From assembly GCA_964605665.1 (NCBI GenBank), contig CAZSDP010000024.1:4519-68518 (forward strand): a stretch of 64,000 bases of DNA, written 5' to 3'. The notes below the pieces were generated by a model that saw only the letters and a program-made list of their open reading frames with translations, did no database searches and was not told where the DNA came from. Source of the DNA: CAZSDP01 sp964605665. Lineage in GTDB: Bacteria; Planctomycetota; UBA8108; UBA1146. Shown piece after piece: positions 9,599-18,390 of this stretch. Position numbers and translations under genes: made by a program. Positions within the stretch are counted from its first letter, which is position 1, and each line of letters opens with the position of its first letter.

Positions 9599-9764
9599 GA
9601 TCGATCGCAAGCAGAGCCGGTAGTCATTTTTCTCGTCGCTGAGTCTGTACGAGCTGATCATTCCCAGCTCGCACGCGAGAGAGATCGTTCTTTCTGAGAC
9701 GGTACCTCTCGGCGCAGATTTTGAGAGTTTGGCTACTTCGGAAGGATCCATCGCGTTGAATCGA

Positions 9765-11090
9765 ATGAATGCCTCTCTCCTCAAAGTGATCTTTGCGATT
9801 TCTCTCGTGGTGGCCGGCGGAATGTCGAGCCTTCTCGAGGCTCAATCGGTCAATCAGGCGAAGAATCGGCTCGCCGCCGCGATCGGCGAGAAGAACTTCA
9901 CCGAGGCAACTTCCGCAGTCGATGACTTGGTTGAGATCGGAACGAATGCATCGATGGATGCGCTGATCTCCATCGGGTTGCGTGGGGACTACTATGGAAT
10001 CGAACGCTATATCGGCGGCAAGATCATGGGGATTCCGGATGGCCCTCTTCTCGACCATGTATGCGAGCTGGCTTCTAAGTCGAAGAATCCCAAGGCGAGA
10101 GTGCTCCTGACGTTGGTTTTGGGGACTCGAACCGAAAAGTCCGCGTTCAAAGCAGTGCTGCAAAATCTCTTCGACAAAGATGACGGAGTCGTCCTCGCTG
10201 CGGTGGAGAAGATTCAAGAAAAGGATCACACCGGAGCGATCGGATTCCTCATCGAAGCGCTGAGCTATCAGGAGAAGAGGGGGCGTCTCGACGGCCTGGT
10301 TGCATATGAGATTCGACGAGCCTTAAAGCAATTGACTCGAGAAGACATGGTGCGGGTTGCCGATTGGAAGAATTGGTGGAAGCCGCGTGAGGATAGCTTT
10401 GTTCGGCCACCTGAAGGTGACGATTCAGATGAACAAGTGACTTCGGTCTTCAAGAAACCGGCAACCTTTTTTGACATCGAAGTGCCTGCCGAGAAGGTGA
10501 TCTTCATCTTGGATGTGTCTGGAAGCATGCTGAAGAAAGATCCAGCTCCAGAGGAACCGGGTGAAGAAGAAAAGCGCGGGGGAACGGGCGTCGGTCGACG
10601 AGAAAAGCCACCAGAACCCTCTGAAGATGACATTCCCGAAAGTCGTCGCCGTCTCGCTCGTGTGCAACGGGAACTGATCGAGACCATCGAAAATCTACCG
10701 GAAAAGACCCAGTTCAACATCTTGGCATTCAACCATCAGCTGCAACCCTTGACCGACAAATTGCTCAGGCCGACAAACCGAAACCGTACGAAAGCGATCA
10801 ATTTTGTTCGGGGCTTCAAGGCAGAAGGCGAAACATGGACTGACCACGCGCTGATGCGGGCGTTTGAAACGGACGGAGTTCGGGTGATCTACCTGCTCTC
10901 GGATGGCGCGCCAAAGCGGGATGGAAATCGACTCGCCGTCGATCCGATCGTCGATTGGATCAGAGAAGCGAATCGATTCGCACGGGTCAGGATTCACACC
11001 GTTGGTTTTGAGCAAGCGGGTAAGAATATGCGGAAGTTCATGCGGCGAGTGGCTTCGCAGAACCACGGTCGCTACGTCGAACTCCGCTGA
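9765..11090 (+). CDS. secreted von Willebrand factor A protein with helical-repeat N-terminus (paralogue 1)
   Basis: A 441-residue exported protein. The signal peptide begins MNASLLKVIFAISLVV with likely cleavage after LEAQ. ATG 9765 is used; a TTG at 9759 is equally well placed relative to GGAAGGA (9740-9746). Residues ~30-200 form short helical HEAT-like repeats. The VWA domain starts near residue 245 with the MIDAS motif DVSGS (about 249-253), continues with a Thr-containing segment GETWTDHAL and LLSDGAP, and ends with VRIHTVGFEQ. A charged Glu/Gly/Pro loop is inserted right after the MIDAS. It is followed 17 bp later by a homologous gene. The ligand is unknown; intact MIDAS residues suggest metal-dependent protein binding at the cell surface or periplasm. 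Confidence 0.8.
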   Translation: MNASLLKVIFAISLVVAGGMSSLLEAQSVNQAKNRLAAAIGEKNFTEATSAVDDLVEIGTNASMDALISIGLRGDYYGIERYIGGKIMGIPDGPLLDHVCELASKSKNPKARVLLTLVLGTRTEKSAFKAVLQNLFDKDDGVVLAAVEKIQEKDHTGAIGFLIEALSYQEKRGRLDGLVAYEIRRALKQLTREDMVRVADWKNWWKPREDSFVRPPEGDDSDEQVTSVFKKPATFFDIEVPAEKVIFILDVSGSMLKKDPAPEEPGEEEKRGGTGVGRREKPPEPSEDDIPESRRRLARVQRELIETIENLPEKTQFNILAFNHQLQPLTDKLLRPTNRNRTKAINFVRGFKAEGETWTDHALMRAFETDGVRVIYLLSDGAPKRDGNRLAVDPIVDWIREANRFARVRIHTVGFEQAGKNMRKFMRRVASQNHGRYVELR

Positions 11091-11107
11091 ACTAGGGAGC
11101 GACCTCT

Positions 11108-12448
11108 TTGTTCAGTCAGCACTTGAGTTCTCGATCTCACTCTTGGATCCGATCGAGGGGGTTCCGCTCCCTTTCCTTCGGAGCTCTCCTCACACTGCTG
11201 TCTTTCACCACGACCTTTGCCTCCTCCGCGATCGGAGTAGAGCTCGCAGACTTCGATCAGGCCCGGCGCCATCTGCAGGTCGCTCTCGATCAAGATCAGC
11301 CAGCCGAAATTGAACGAGCAATTGCGATGTTGGCGGAGAGTGCAGACCCCCGCGCGGTTCGGCTTCTCGCCCATGTCGCCGATCGCCACCGGACGAGTCA
11401 GTTGCATGGGGCGGTTGCTACGGCATTGCAGTCGCAGGACTCAAAGGAGTGGATCGCGGCTCTCGGCGGGCAGCTCAGGTCTGCCAAGAACGACGCCGAG
11501 GCGATTTTGATGATCGACTCTCTGGGTGGCTTGGGGATTCCGGCTGCGGAGGAGCCTCTCCTCTTTGCATTGCAAACCAGTCGACCAAATGTGCTTCTCG
11601 CAGCAGTTCGGGCTGCACGGAAGATCGAGACCCGGAAGGTCGTGAAGAGCTGTATCGAGGTTCTGGAGCGGGTCGAGGAAGATGCGAGCACCGTGTGGGC
11701 GGAGACGCGCATCACGCTTCAAGCTTTGACCGGCGAGCAGTTTCGTCTGGCGACAGATTGGTTGAAGTGGTTTGAGAGCAGGAGTCCCGATTGGCAGCCG
11801 AAGGCGAGCCGAGGTGCAGAGAAGAGATCGAAGACTTCGGTGTATCGCCCGGTGGATGACGATGGACTCGGTCTTCCCCGACTCTTCGGTCAGGAGATCG
11901 CCTCGAAGCGGGTCGTCTTTGTGATCGACTGTTCTGGAAGTATGGACAAAGTTGATCGAACCGACGGTGGGGGTGAAGAGGGTTCGAAGGGAGCCACCGG
12001 CCCGACTCGATTGCAACGAGCTCAGAAAGAACTGATCCAGGCGATCGATCTGCTGCGTCCAGACGTTCGATTCAACGTGATCGCTTTTTCGACCAGAGTG
12101 ACCCCTTGGGTTCCTGAGAAGTTGGTCAAGGCGAAGAAGAGTGCGCGCAGGAAATCCGCTCTCTTCGTCGGTTCCCTGAAACCAGACGAAACCACGAATA
12201 GTGGTGAAGCGCTGTTGATGGCGTTGAACCTGCCGGCGGTCGACACGGTGATCTTTCTTTCCGATGGGAGTCCGACAGTACCCGGAGAAGGGACACTCGC
12301 GGAAACGGGGCCGATCATCGACGCGGTGATGGAGGCGAATCGCGACAAGAACGTGACGATTCACACCCTCGGTTTCGAAGGGGCCAAAGTCTCCTTCATG
12401 CGCGCTCTCGCCGATGGAACCGGGGGAACCTACGCCGAGATTCGCTGA
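11108..12448 (+). CDS. secreted von Willebrand factor A protein with helical-repeat N-terminus (paralogue 2)
   Basis: A 446-residue homologue of the preceding gene with the same order: signal peptide (LTLLSFTTTFASSAIG), HEAT-like helices, a conserved W-x-W linker, then a VWA domain with MIDAS DCSGS, a charged insert, RPDVRFNVIAFS, a Thr/Ser pair in DETTNSGEA and VIFLSDGSP. The closing segments match the partner almost word for word (VTIHTLGFEG versus VRIHTVGFEQ; both end near YxEIR/YVELR). TTG at 11108 is chosen because GGGAG lies about 9 bases upstream. The pair probably arose by tandem duplication and may form a hetero-complex; this is inference. Confidence 0.8.
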   Translation: MFSQHLSSRSHSWIRSRGFRSLSFGALLTLLSFTTTFASSAIGVELADFDQARRHLQVALDQDQPAEIERAIAMLAESADPRAVRLLAHVADRHRTSQLHGAVATALQSQDSKEWIAALGGQLRSAKNDAEAILMIDSLGGLGIPAAEEPLLFALQTSRPNVLLAAVRAARKIETRKVVKSCIEVLERVEEDASTVWAETRITLQALTGEQFRLATDWLKWFESRSPDWQPKASRGAEKRSKTSVYRPVDDDGLGLPRLFGQEIASKRVVFVIDCSGSMDKVDRTDGGGEEGSKGATGPTRLQRAQKELIQAIDLLRPDVRFNVIAFSTRVTPWVPEKLVKAKKSARRKSALFVGSLKPDETTNSGEALLMALNLPAVDTVIFLSDGSPTVPGEGTLAETGPIIDAVMEANRDKNVTIHTLGFEGAKVSFMRALADGTGGTYAEIR

Positions 12449-12747
12449 GGAGCGTCTCTCGGCGGTGAGACTCTCCCTCTTCGCCCTCAGATGAATTCTC
12501 GAAGGGCGATTCTGGTCATTTCTCTGCCGTGATTCTGCTGTCAGCCTCTCCGGGGGTCGCTGTTTCGGCGATTGCCGGAGCCTTGCGGAAGTGCCAACCC
12601 CCCCTCACAGCTCGATTTGCGCAGATGCGGGGTTGCCGGAATCGACGAATTCTGATAGACACCCCCCTTTCCCAACCCCTCAATTTCTCAGGGGATACGC
12701 CGAATAAACCCCATGAGCCTCAGACATGGGTACGAAAAGGTGGACTG

Positions 12748-14814
12748 ATGGAGATTCTCACGAGTCCCTCAAGTGTTTGGTTGGCGGCCGGATTGGCGGT
12801 TGCTGCGCTTCTGTATGCCAAGATTCTCACCGGTTGGATTCACCGACAATCCCCCGGTACTGATCGCATGCAGGAACTCGCGACTGCGGTGCAGCAAGGC
12901 GCGATGGCGTTCTTGCGCACGGAGTACAAAATCCTGGCAGTCTTCGCGTTAGTGGTGGCCGTCGCACTCGCGATCGGAGTGGACAAGGGAACAGCGGTTT
13001 CCTACGTCATCGGTGCACTCGCCAGCGGTATCGCTGGCTGGGTGGGGATGCGGACTGCGACCGCGAGCGCGGTTCGGACCACAGAAGCTGCCAAGAGTGG
13101 ACTCACGGGTGCCTTGACGGTCGCCTTCCGTTCAGGAGCGGTCATGGGCTTGACCGTGGTGGGGCTCGGTCTCTTGTGCATCTCGATCCTCTTTTGGTAC
13201 TGGAATGGGAAGCTCCCTGAGGGTGACTTTGTTGCTCCGATCTTCGGATTCTCTTTCGGCGCATCGAGCATTGCCCTCTTCGCGCGGGTGGGCGGTGGCA
13301 TCTTCACCAAGGCTGCAGATGTCGGCGCGGATCTGGTCGGTAAAGTCGAAGCGGGAATTCCAGAAGACGATCCGCGAAACCCGGCGACGATTGCTGATAA
13401 CGTGGGAGACAATGTCGGGGACGTTGCAGGGATGGGTGCGGACCTCTTTGAGTCCTATGCAGGCTCGATCATCGCGAGTATGGCCCTCGGTTTGACCACC
13501 TTCGGTGCCTTTGCCAGTGCGGAGAACATGGCTGCAGCGATGCCTTGGGTCTGTTTGCCCCTGGTCCTTTCCGCTTTGGGGATCTTCGCCTCCCTGATCG
13601 GAACGCAAGTCGTGAAGGCTTCCGATGAGAAGCACATTCATGGTGCGTTGTTCAAAGGACTGCTCGTGGCAAGCTTACTCTTCGCAGGAGCGGCGGCCTT
13701 CGTCTTCACTCAGATGCCGGAAGCAGCTGTCTTCGCCAAAGGAAAATGGGGAGTCTACGGCACTTTGGTCGGGGGCTTACTGCTGGGAATCATCATCGGC
13801 AAGATCACCGAGCACTACACTTCCGAACAAGCTCCTCACGCGCAGAAGATCGCCGCAGACTCTGAACAGGGAACTGCGACCAACATCATTTCAGGACTGG
13901 CGATCGGGATGCAGTCAACGGTCTGGCCGGTGCTTTGGATCGCGGTAGCGATCGGGGTTGCGAATTACCTCGGCGGCCTTTACGGCATCGCTTTGAGTGC
14001 GGTGGGGATGCTCGCCACACTCGGAATTTCGCTCGGCATCGATGCCTATGGACCGGTGGCAGATAACGCAGGTGGCATCGCTGAAATGGCGGAGTGCGAT
14101 CCGGAAGTACGACAGCGCACCGATGCCCTCGATGCGGTAGGTAACACGACCGCCGCCATCGGGAAGGGATTCGCTATCGGTTCGGCAGCGTTGACCGCAT
14201 TGGCCCTCTTCAGCACCTACGCCCAGGCGGCAGGGGTGACCGCGATCAACGTCCTCGATTCGAAGGTCACCATCGGTCTCTTCCTCGGAGCGATCATGAC
14301 CTTCCTCTTCTCCGCCTTGACGATGAAGGCGGTCGGTCGAGCGGCGGGGGCGATGATCGAAGAAGTGCGTCGTCAGTTCCGGGAGATCCCCGGGATTCTC
14401 GAAGGAAAGTCGAAGCCGGACTACGCCGCCTGCGTCAGCATCTCGACCGCAGGATCTCTCAAAGAAATGCTCCTTCCTGGGTTTCTAGCGGTGGCAGTGC
14501 CGATTACGGTCGGTTCTGTCCCGTTCCTCGGAATGGAAGCTCTCGGCGGGCTTCTGGCGGGAGCGCTGATTACCGGGGTTCTGTTCGCCATTTTTATGTC
14601 GAACGCAGGGGGTGCATGGGACAACGCGAAGAAGTACATTGAGACCGGTCAGCACGGCGGCAAGGGCTCCGATGCCCACAAGGCTGCGGTCGTCGGTGAC
14701 ACGGTTGGGGATCCATTCAAAGACACCAGCGGTCCCTCGCTCAATATTCTCATCAAGTTGATGTGCATCGTTTCGCTGGTGTTTGTACCCCTCTTCAAGA
14801 GTTTGGCGGAATAG
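12748..14814 (+). CDS. hppA: membrane-bound ion-pumping pyrophosphatase, K+-dependent class
   Basis: Integral membrane pyrophosphatase coupling PPi hydrolysis to H+ or Na+ export. The 688 residues start at ATG 12748, preceded by AAAAGGTGG; the upstream extension of the frame lacks family features. About 16 hydrophobic segments are present. The substrate motifs DVGADLVGKVEAGIPEDDPR and DNVGDNVGDVAGMGADLF are intact, as is the C-terminal GDTVGDPFKDTSGPS. The GNTTAAIGKG motif carries Ala and Gly at the two positions that are Lys and Thr in K+-independent enzymes, so this is the K+-dependent type; H+ versus Na+ cannot be decided here. The 299 bp upstream (12449-12747) holds short GC-rich inverted repeats but no feature I can name. 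Confidence 0.95.
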   Translation: MEILTSPSSVWLAAGLAVAALLYAKILTGWIHRQSPGTDRMQELATAVQQGAMAFLRTEYKILAVFALVVAVALAIGVDKGTAVSYVIGALASGIAGWVGMRTATASAVRTTEAAKSGLTGALTVAFRSGAVMGLTVVGLGLLCISILFWYWNGKLPEGDFVAPIFGFSFGASSIALFARVGGGIFTKAADVGADLVGKVEAGIPEDDPRNPATIADNVGDNVGDVAGMGADLFESYAGSIIASMALGLTTFGAFASAENMAAAMPWVCLPLVLSALGIFASLIGTQVVKASDEKHIHGALFKGLLVASLLFAGAAAFVFTQMPEAAVFAKGKWGVYGTLVGGLLLGIIIGKITEHYTSEQAPHAQKIAADSEQGTATNIISGLAIGMQSTVWPVLWIAVAIGVANYLGGLYGIALSAVGMLATLGISLGIDAYGPVADNAGGIAEMAECDPEVRQRTDALDAVGNTTAAIGKGFAIGSAALTALALFSTYAQAAGVTAINVLDSKVTIGLFLGAIMTFLFSALTMKAVGRAAGAMIEEVRRQFREIPGILEGKSKPDYAACVSISTAGSLKEMLLPGFLAVAVPITVGSVPFLGMEALGGLLAGALITGVLFAIFMSNAGGAWDNAKKYIETGQHGGKGSDAHKAAVVGDTVGDPFKDTSGPSLNILIKLMCIVSLVFVPLFKSLAE

Positions 14815-14823
14815 AGCCGTTCT

Positions 14824-15264
14824 ATGTCTGAAGCTGCGAAGAAACGACTGACCGATCCCGTGGAGCTCGAGCAAATTGCGGTCGAGGTGGCCCAATTTCT
14901 TCACTCGAAGCGAGCGCGCGAGATTTCAGTACTACGGGTGCGGGAGCTCCTCCCCATCGCGTCGTTCTTCGTGATCGCTTCGGCAGGATCGCAACGAGCA
15001 ACCAAGAACTTCGCCGACGGAGTGGAGAGACTCTTAAAGCCGAAGGGCTTACCGAGGCTCGGGGTCCATGGTCGCAAGGAAGGACGCTGGGTCTGCCTCG
15101 ATTACGCTGAATTAGTCGTGCACATCTTCGATGGCGATGCACGAAAGTTCTACGACCTCGAGAACTTGTGGGTTGGAGCTCCTCGAGTTGAAGTCGAGTA
15201 TGGTCCAGTCCCCGAGCATGCACCTGAGGCGGAAGAAGAGAGCGACGTCTTCTTCGGAGAGTAA
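14824..15264 (+). CDS. rsfS: ribosomal silencing factor RsfS
   Basis: RsfS (Iojap/DUF143) binds ribosomal protein uL14 and blocks subunit joining under starvation. The core WVCLDYAELVVHIFDGDAR plus RKFYDLENLW is diagnostic, and the earlier SFFVIASAGSQRATKNFAD matches the family. The 146 residues include an acidic C-terminal tail rich in Glu that is longer than in E. coli. The gene starts 9 bp after hppA, so the two are probably co-transcribed. A strong hairpin terminator follows at 15291-15327. Confidence 0.93.
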   Translation: MSEAAKKRLTDPVELEQIAVEVAQFLHSKRAREISVLRVRELLPIASFFVIASAGSQRATKNFADGVERLLKPKGLPRLGVHGRKEGRWVCLDYAELVVHIFDGDARKFYDLENLWVGAPRVEVEYGPVPEHAPEAEEESDVFFGE

Positions 15265-15290
15265 GTCAGATCACTGTTCGTGAGATTTAC

Positions 15291-15327
15291 ACAGCGCCCC
15301 GGGAGGTCATTCCTCTCGGGGCGCTGT
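15291..15327. terminator. bidirectional hairpin terminator between convergent genes
   Basis: A 16-bp stem pairs 15291-15306 (ACAGCGCCCCGGGAGG) with 15312-15327 (CCTCTCGGGGCGCTGT), with one G-T pair and a 5-base loop. It follows rsfS. The right arm lies inside the last codons of the convergent PQQ-like gene, so the same hairpin probably serves both directions. No strong U tract follows on the plus strand. Confidence 0.75.
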
Positions 15328-17433
15328 TGTGAGTAACTCGAGAGTCGAACGGGTTCCCCAGTGTGGCTCAGAGCGGTGGAGGATCAGATATCGATTGTGG
15401 TCGACGGGAGTCACGCTTCCTCCGTTGGAGCCCTCTGGCCAGGGGAGTTGGCGTTGAGGGGCGCCGCCGACCAGTGGATCGAGACTCCAAAACGCCCAAC
15501 TCTTACGCAGGGGAACGGCGAGCTCATTTCCGAGCAACTGTGGGACTCCGCTCACGAGTGGCGCGACGTCCTCCTCGGAAGGGTTGAGCCCGGAGGATCT
15601 TCGTTTCCGCTGCCGCTCGTTTGGCGTCGCCAGGTCCAACTTGACTCGTGAAGTGCGAAGCTTGCCAGTGCCTGGTTCCAACGAAGAGAGTTGGATCGTG
15701 AATCGCTCTTTCGGAGTGAAGAGGTCGATCAGCCAAGGAATGCCGTGGTCATCTTTTCTCAACACCGTCAGGGGTGTGACAGGATGTGCCCAAGCGATGC
15801 GCCACTTTGCGAGATCGATGCCGAGCACTTGCTTTGCGTCGGGAGGAAGCGCGATCAGTTGATCTCCAAACTTGGCATCATTGACGACCCAGGCATCGCA
15901 AGTGTAGCGAGGGCGGTAGGCGGGTAGTTTCTTGAAGTAGTACCGACTCCACTTCGCTGCCGGTCTGGTGGAATCGATGTGTCGTGAATAGAGCAAGGCG
16001 CCTCGAAGATCTCCCTTCGATCGGCCTACTCGAGCAATCCAACCGCCGCGGATCACGGCGATCAACTCATCTCGGTATTCGATGATCCGCCCTTCTGGAA
16101 TCAGTCCTGCGAGGTCATTCATCGAGTGCCAAGGGCGAGTGATCGCTCCCAGTTCACTTCTCCACAGCTCTTTTCCACTGCGAAGATCGAAGGCGAACAT
16201 CCACGTTTCCACCTCGTCAAAGCCGCGAGTGGCGAGCCAGAACACTTCATTGTTGGTAAGAAGAGGCGGCCCTCCGGTGGTGAAACCTTCGAGTGCTGGT
16301 TTTATCGAGGCGAGAGGCGCTGGAGGTTGCTGTGAACCATCCCAGCGGTAGATCGCGCCTTCGATCCACCCAAATTCCCGCCAAGGATCCTCGGTATGGA
16401 CCCACTCGATCGTCTGTGAATATTCCTTTCGAGGAGTGCGCATCGGAAGGACAAGTCGGTCTCGAGTGACCGCTCCGTACCAGGGTGCGTCGCGAAGATG
16501 AACGCTTCGATCGAGACTCTTCGGGTAGAGCGTGGGGAGAGTCCAAGCTCGACGTAACTGTTGATTCAACTCGACTGCGAACGGCCCTTCCACTCCCGGC
16601 AAGATGGCGAGATCGTCTGTGACGATCGGCTGTAGTTCGGTCAGTGGAACTCTTCGCGACTTTGGTAACGGGCGAACCTCCAAGTTGTCGAGAGGATTCG
16701 CAGTGAGGTCGAGTGGAAGCGCTGCGATGCGGCGGAGAGTGCCCCTCGGTGCGGGATGATGGGGACTAGAAAATGTCGGCGGAGCGGGTGTGATCCAGCG
16801 TCGGAGTGTGGGGTGGATTCGTTCGAGTAACTCCGTTCTGTTTGAGAGGAGTGAGGTGGTGCGGCGGTCCCCTTCCTCGATCGCACGTTCCAATCGTCGC
16901 AACGCGAGATCTTCCAATCCGGGGAGCCACAAAAGAGGGCTCGCCGCATCGACTGGTCCCTCGCCGAATTCACGTTCAGCAAAGGTGTCGGAAACCTGTA
17001 GACGCTCTCTGCTCGAGGTGGGGAGATCTTGATACCACTGAGAGAGCACCGACCAGGGAGGGTCGATGCCGGAGGAAAGGCGGGTTCCTTCACCCGCTGG
17101 GAGAATCAGGGCGCCTCGCCGCTCTGCGAGGAGTTGAAAGAGGAGGTCGCGCCCAGCTCCACCGTCGCCGACTTCGAGCTGGCGAGCGATGAGAGCGAGA
17201 GGATCTCCGTCGATCCAAGGGGGCAGAGCACAAGGAATGCGAACAGGGCCGAGGCCGAGGGAGGGGTTCGCGATGACCCGGCTAGCATTTTCCTCATCGG
17301 CGAAAGCACTCGGAGTCGGTTCGGAGTCGGAGAGCCGAAGCACCGCGATCAGCAGGAAACCGATCGCCAGCACAAACGTCAGTTTGAGCAGTGGTCCCTG
17401 GAATCGATCGAAACTAGGGGGAACCGAGTGCAC
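15307..17433 (-). CDS. membrane-anchored PQQ/quinoprotein-like beta-propeller protein
   Basis: A 708-residue protein with one N-terminal membrane anchor (LLKLTFVLAIGFLLIAVL) and a large external domain. The start is GTG 17433 because AGAAGGAGAG sits five bases upstream; the frame stays open to 17508 without a ribosome site. An N-terminal helical part (about 50-230) is followed by beta-propeller blades with PQQ-repeat-like features such as MFAFDLRSGKELWRSELG, VLGIDLAKWRIAWAHPV and WAFWSLDPLVGG. No quinone-binding residues can be assigned, so it is probably a structural or sensory propeller, not a dehydrogenase. It is transcribed divergently from tsaE and converges on rsfS. Confidence 0.72.
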   Translation of the reverse strand: MHSVPPSFDRFQGPLLKLTFVLAIGFLLIAVLRLSDSEPTPSAFADEENASRVIANPSLGLGPVRIPCALPPWIDGDPLALIARQLEVGDGGAGRDLLFQLLAERRGALILPAGEGTRLSSGIDPPWSVLSQWYQDLPTSSRERLQVSDTFAEREFGEGPVDAASPLLWLPGLEDLALRRLERAIEEGDRRTTSLLSNRTELLERIHPTLRRWITPAPPTFSSPHHPAPRGTLRRIAALPLDLTANPLDNLEVRPLPKSRRVPLTELQPIVTDDLAILPGVEGPFAVELNQQLRRAWTLPTLYPKSLDRSVHLRDAPWYGAVTRDRLVLPMRTPRKEYSQTIEWVHTEDPWREFGWIEGAIYRWDGSQQPPAPLASIKPALEGFTTGGPPLLTNNEVFWLATRGFDEVETWMFAFDLRSGKELWRSELGAITRPWHSMNDLAGLIPEGRIIEYRDELIAVIRGGWIARVGRSKGDLRGALLYSRHIDSTRPAAKWSRYYFKKLPAYRPRYTCDAWVVNDAKFGDQLIALPPDAKQVLGIDLAKWRIAWAHPVTPLTVLRKDDHGIPWLIDLFTPKERFTIQLSSLEPGTGKLRTSRVKLDLATPNERQRKRRSSGLNPSEEDVAPLVSGVPQLLGNELAVPLRKSWAFWSLDPLVGGAPQRQLPWPEGSNGGSVTPVDHNRYLILHRSEPHWGTRSTLELLTTAPREE

Positions 17434-17621
17434 GGAGACTCTCCTTCTCTGGTTGACCTTACCTCCATCATCGGAGCAGAAGGCGAGGAACTCCAGTCCG
17501 ACCCTCACGAATGAGAGCTCTGGCCAGAATCCACCTCTCCAGCGTGCTGCTGGGCGATTGGTCTGCTCGGGGGGCGGGATTCTCCTTTCTCCGCGCTTCT
17601 TTCGATGTACTGGGGGGATTC

Positions 17622-17650
17622 TTGTCAGTGGGTGGAGGGGTTGCTACAGT
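17622..17650 (+). promoter_or_regulatory. sigma70-type promoter for tsaE
   Basis: TTGTCA (17622-17627) and TACAGT (17645-17650) are separated by 17 bp. The -35 box matches five of six and the -10 box four of six consensus bases. It lies about 95 bases upstream of the tsaE start in the divergent tsaE/PQQ-protein intergenic region. Confidence 0.45.
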
Positions 17651-17745
17651 CCCCGAAGTCCCCAGATGGAGAGTCCTGATTTTCCCTGTTCCTCGGCTCC
17701 CGCAGTCTGCTGGGGGAGATCCGCCGATGCGGTTGGGAGAGTTCC

Positions 17746-18285
17746 TTGTCTGATGAAGAGCTGCCGGTTCCCCCTCCAGAGGTGCGTTCAGACTCTCCTG
17801 GGATGACGGAGGAGTGGGGAGAGAGGATCGGGAGAGTTGCTCAACGGGGCGATTTGATCGATCTGCGGGGAGAGTTGGGGGCAGGGAAGACCTGCTGGGT
17901 GCGCGGTTTTGCCCGTGGTCTCGGTGTTCGCGATCCGGTGCGAAGCCCAACATTCACGATCTGTCACGTCCATAGTGGGGACCAAATCCTTTTTCACCTC
18001 GACGCTTATCGCCTCGAAGATCCCGAGGAATTGCTGATCCAGGGTTGGGACGAAATGCGGGCCCAAGGGGTCGTTGTCGTCGAGTGGGGGGAGCGGATCG
18101 AGGAACTACTCCCCGCGGACAGATTAATGATCCGGTTGCGACACACCGATGCGAAGAGCGCGACCGCGGAGAGCGGGTCGCGAATTCTCGAGTTTCAAGG
18201 TGAAGGAATCCGGGCACTTGAGTTAATCTCTATCTTGACCAGAGTTCGCTCGAATGAGCAGAATTCGCAAGATCATGGACTTTGA
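17746..18285 (+). CDS. tsaE: tRNA threonylcarbamoyladenosine biosynthesis ATPase TsaE
   Basis: TsaE is the P-loop ATPase of the TsaBDE complex that makes t6A37 in ANN-decoding tRNAs. Walker A GELGAGKT appears near residue 43, followed by SPTFTICHVH and the acidic HLDAYRLEDPEEL motif, with VVEWGERI as the late conserved strand. The length of 179 residues is slightly above usual because of an N-terminal extension. TTG at 17746 is chosen because GGGAGA is five bases upstream. It heads a long co-directional run that ends with another tRNA-modification gene, miaA. Confidence 0.92.
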   Translation: MSDEELPVPPPEVRSDSPGMTEEWGERIGRVAQRGDLIDLRGELGAGKTCWVRGFARGLGVRDPVRSPTFTICHVHSGDQILFHLDAYRLEDPEELLIQGWDEMRAQGVVVVEWGERIEELLPADRLMIRLRHTDAKSATAESGSRILEFQGEGIRALELISILTRVRSNEQNSQDHGL

Positions 18286-18390
18286 AATCACTGCGTTTTG
18301 GGAACGATCTGCGCTGATCAGCATTCGATCCCTGCACCCCTGCTGAGTGCCGACCGCGGCACTTGAAGAGAAAAACAGAGGAGGCCCACC

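Larger units (their letters stand above)
8975..9758. other. long intergenic region between divergent genes
   Basis: About 780 bp with no convincing gene. Short ORFs here lack ribosome sites and family-like composition. It contains a 7-bp-stem hairpin (GGGAGAA / TTCTCCC, about 9192-9209) without a U tail, the 16-bp direct repeats at 9491-9548 and the inverted repeat at 9580-9598, both described separately. It must hold the promoters of the divergent metalloprotease and VWA operons. Confidence 0.6.

Noticed and set aside
12529..12747. N-terminal extension of the pyrophosphatase
   Set aside because: No family similarity before ATG 12748, which has its own Shine-Dalgarno site.
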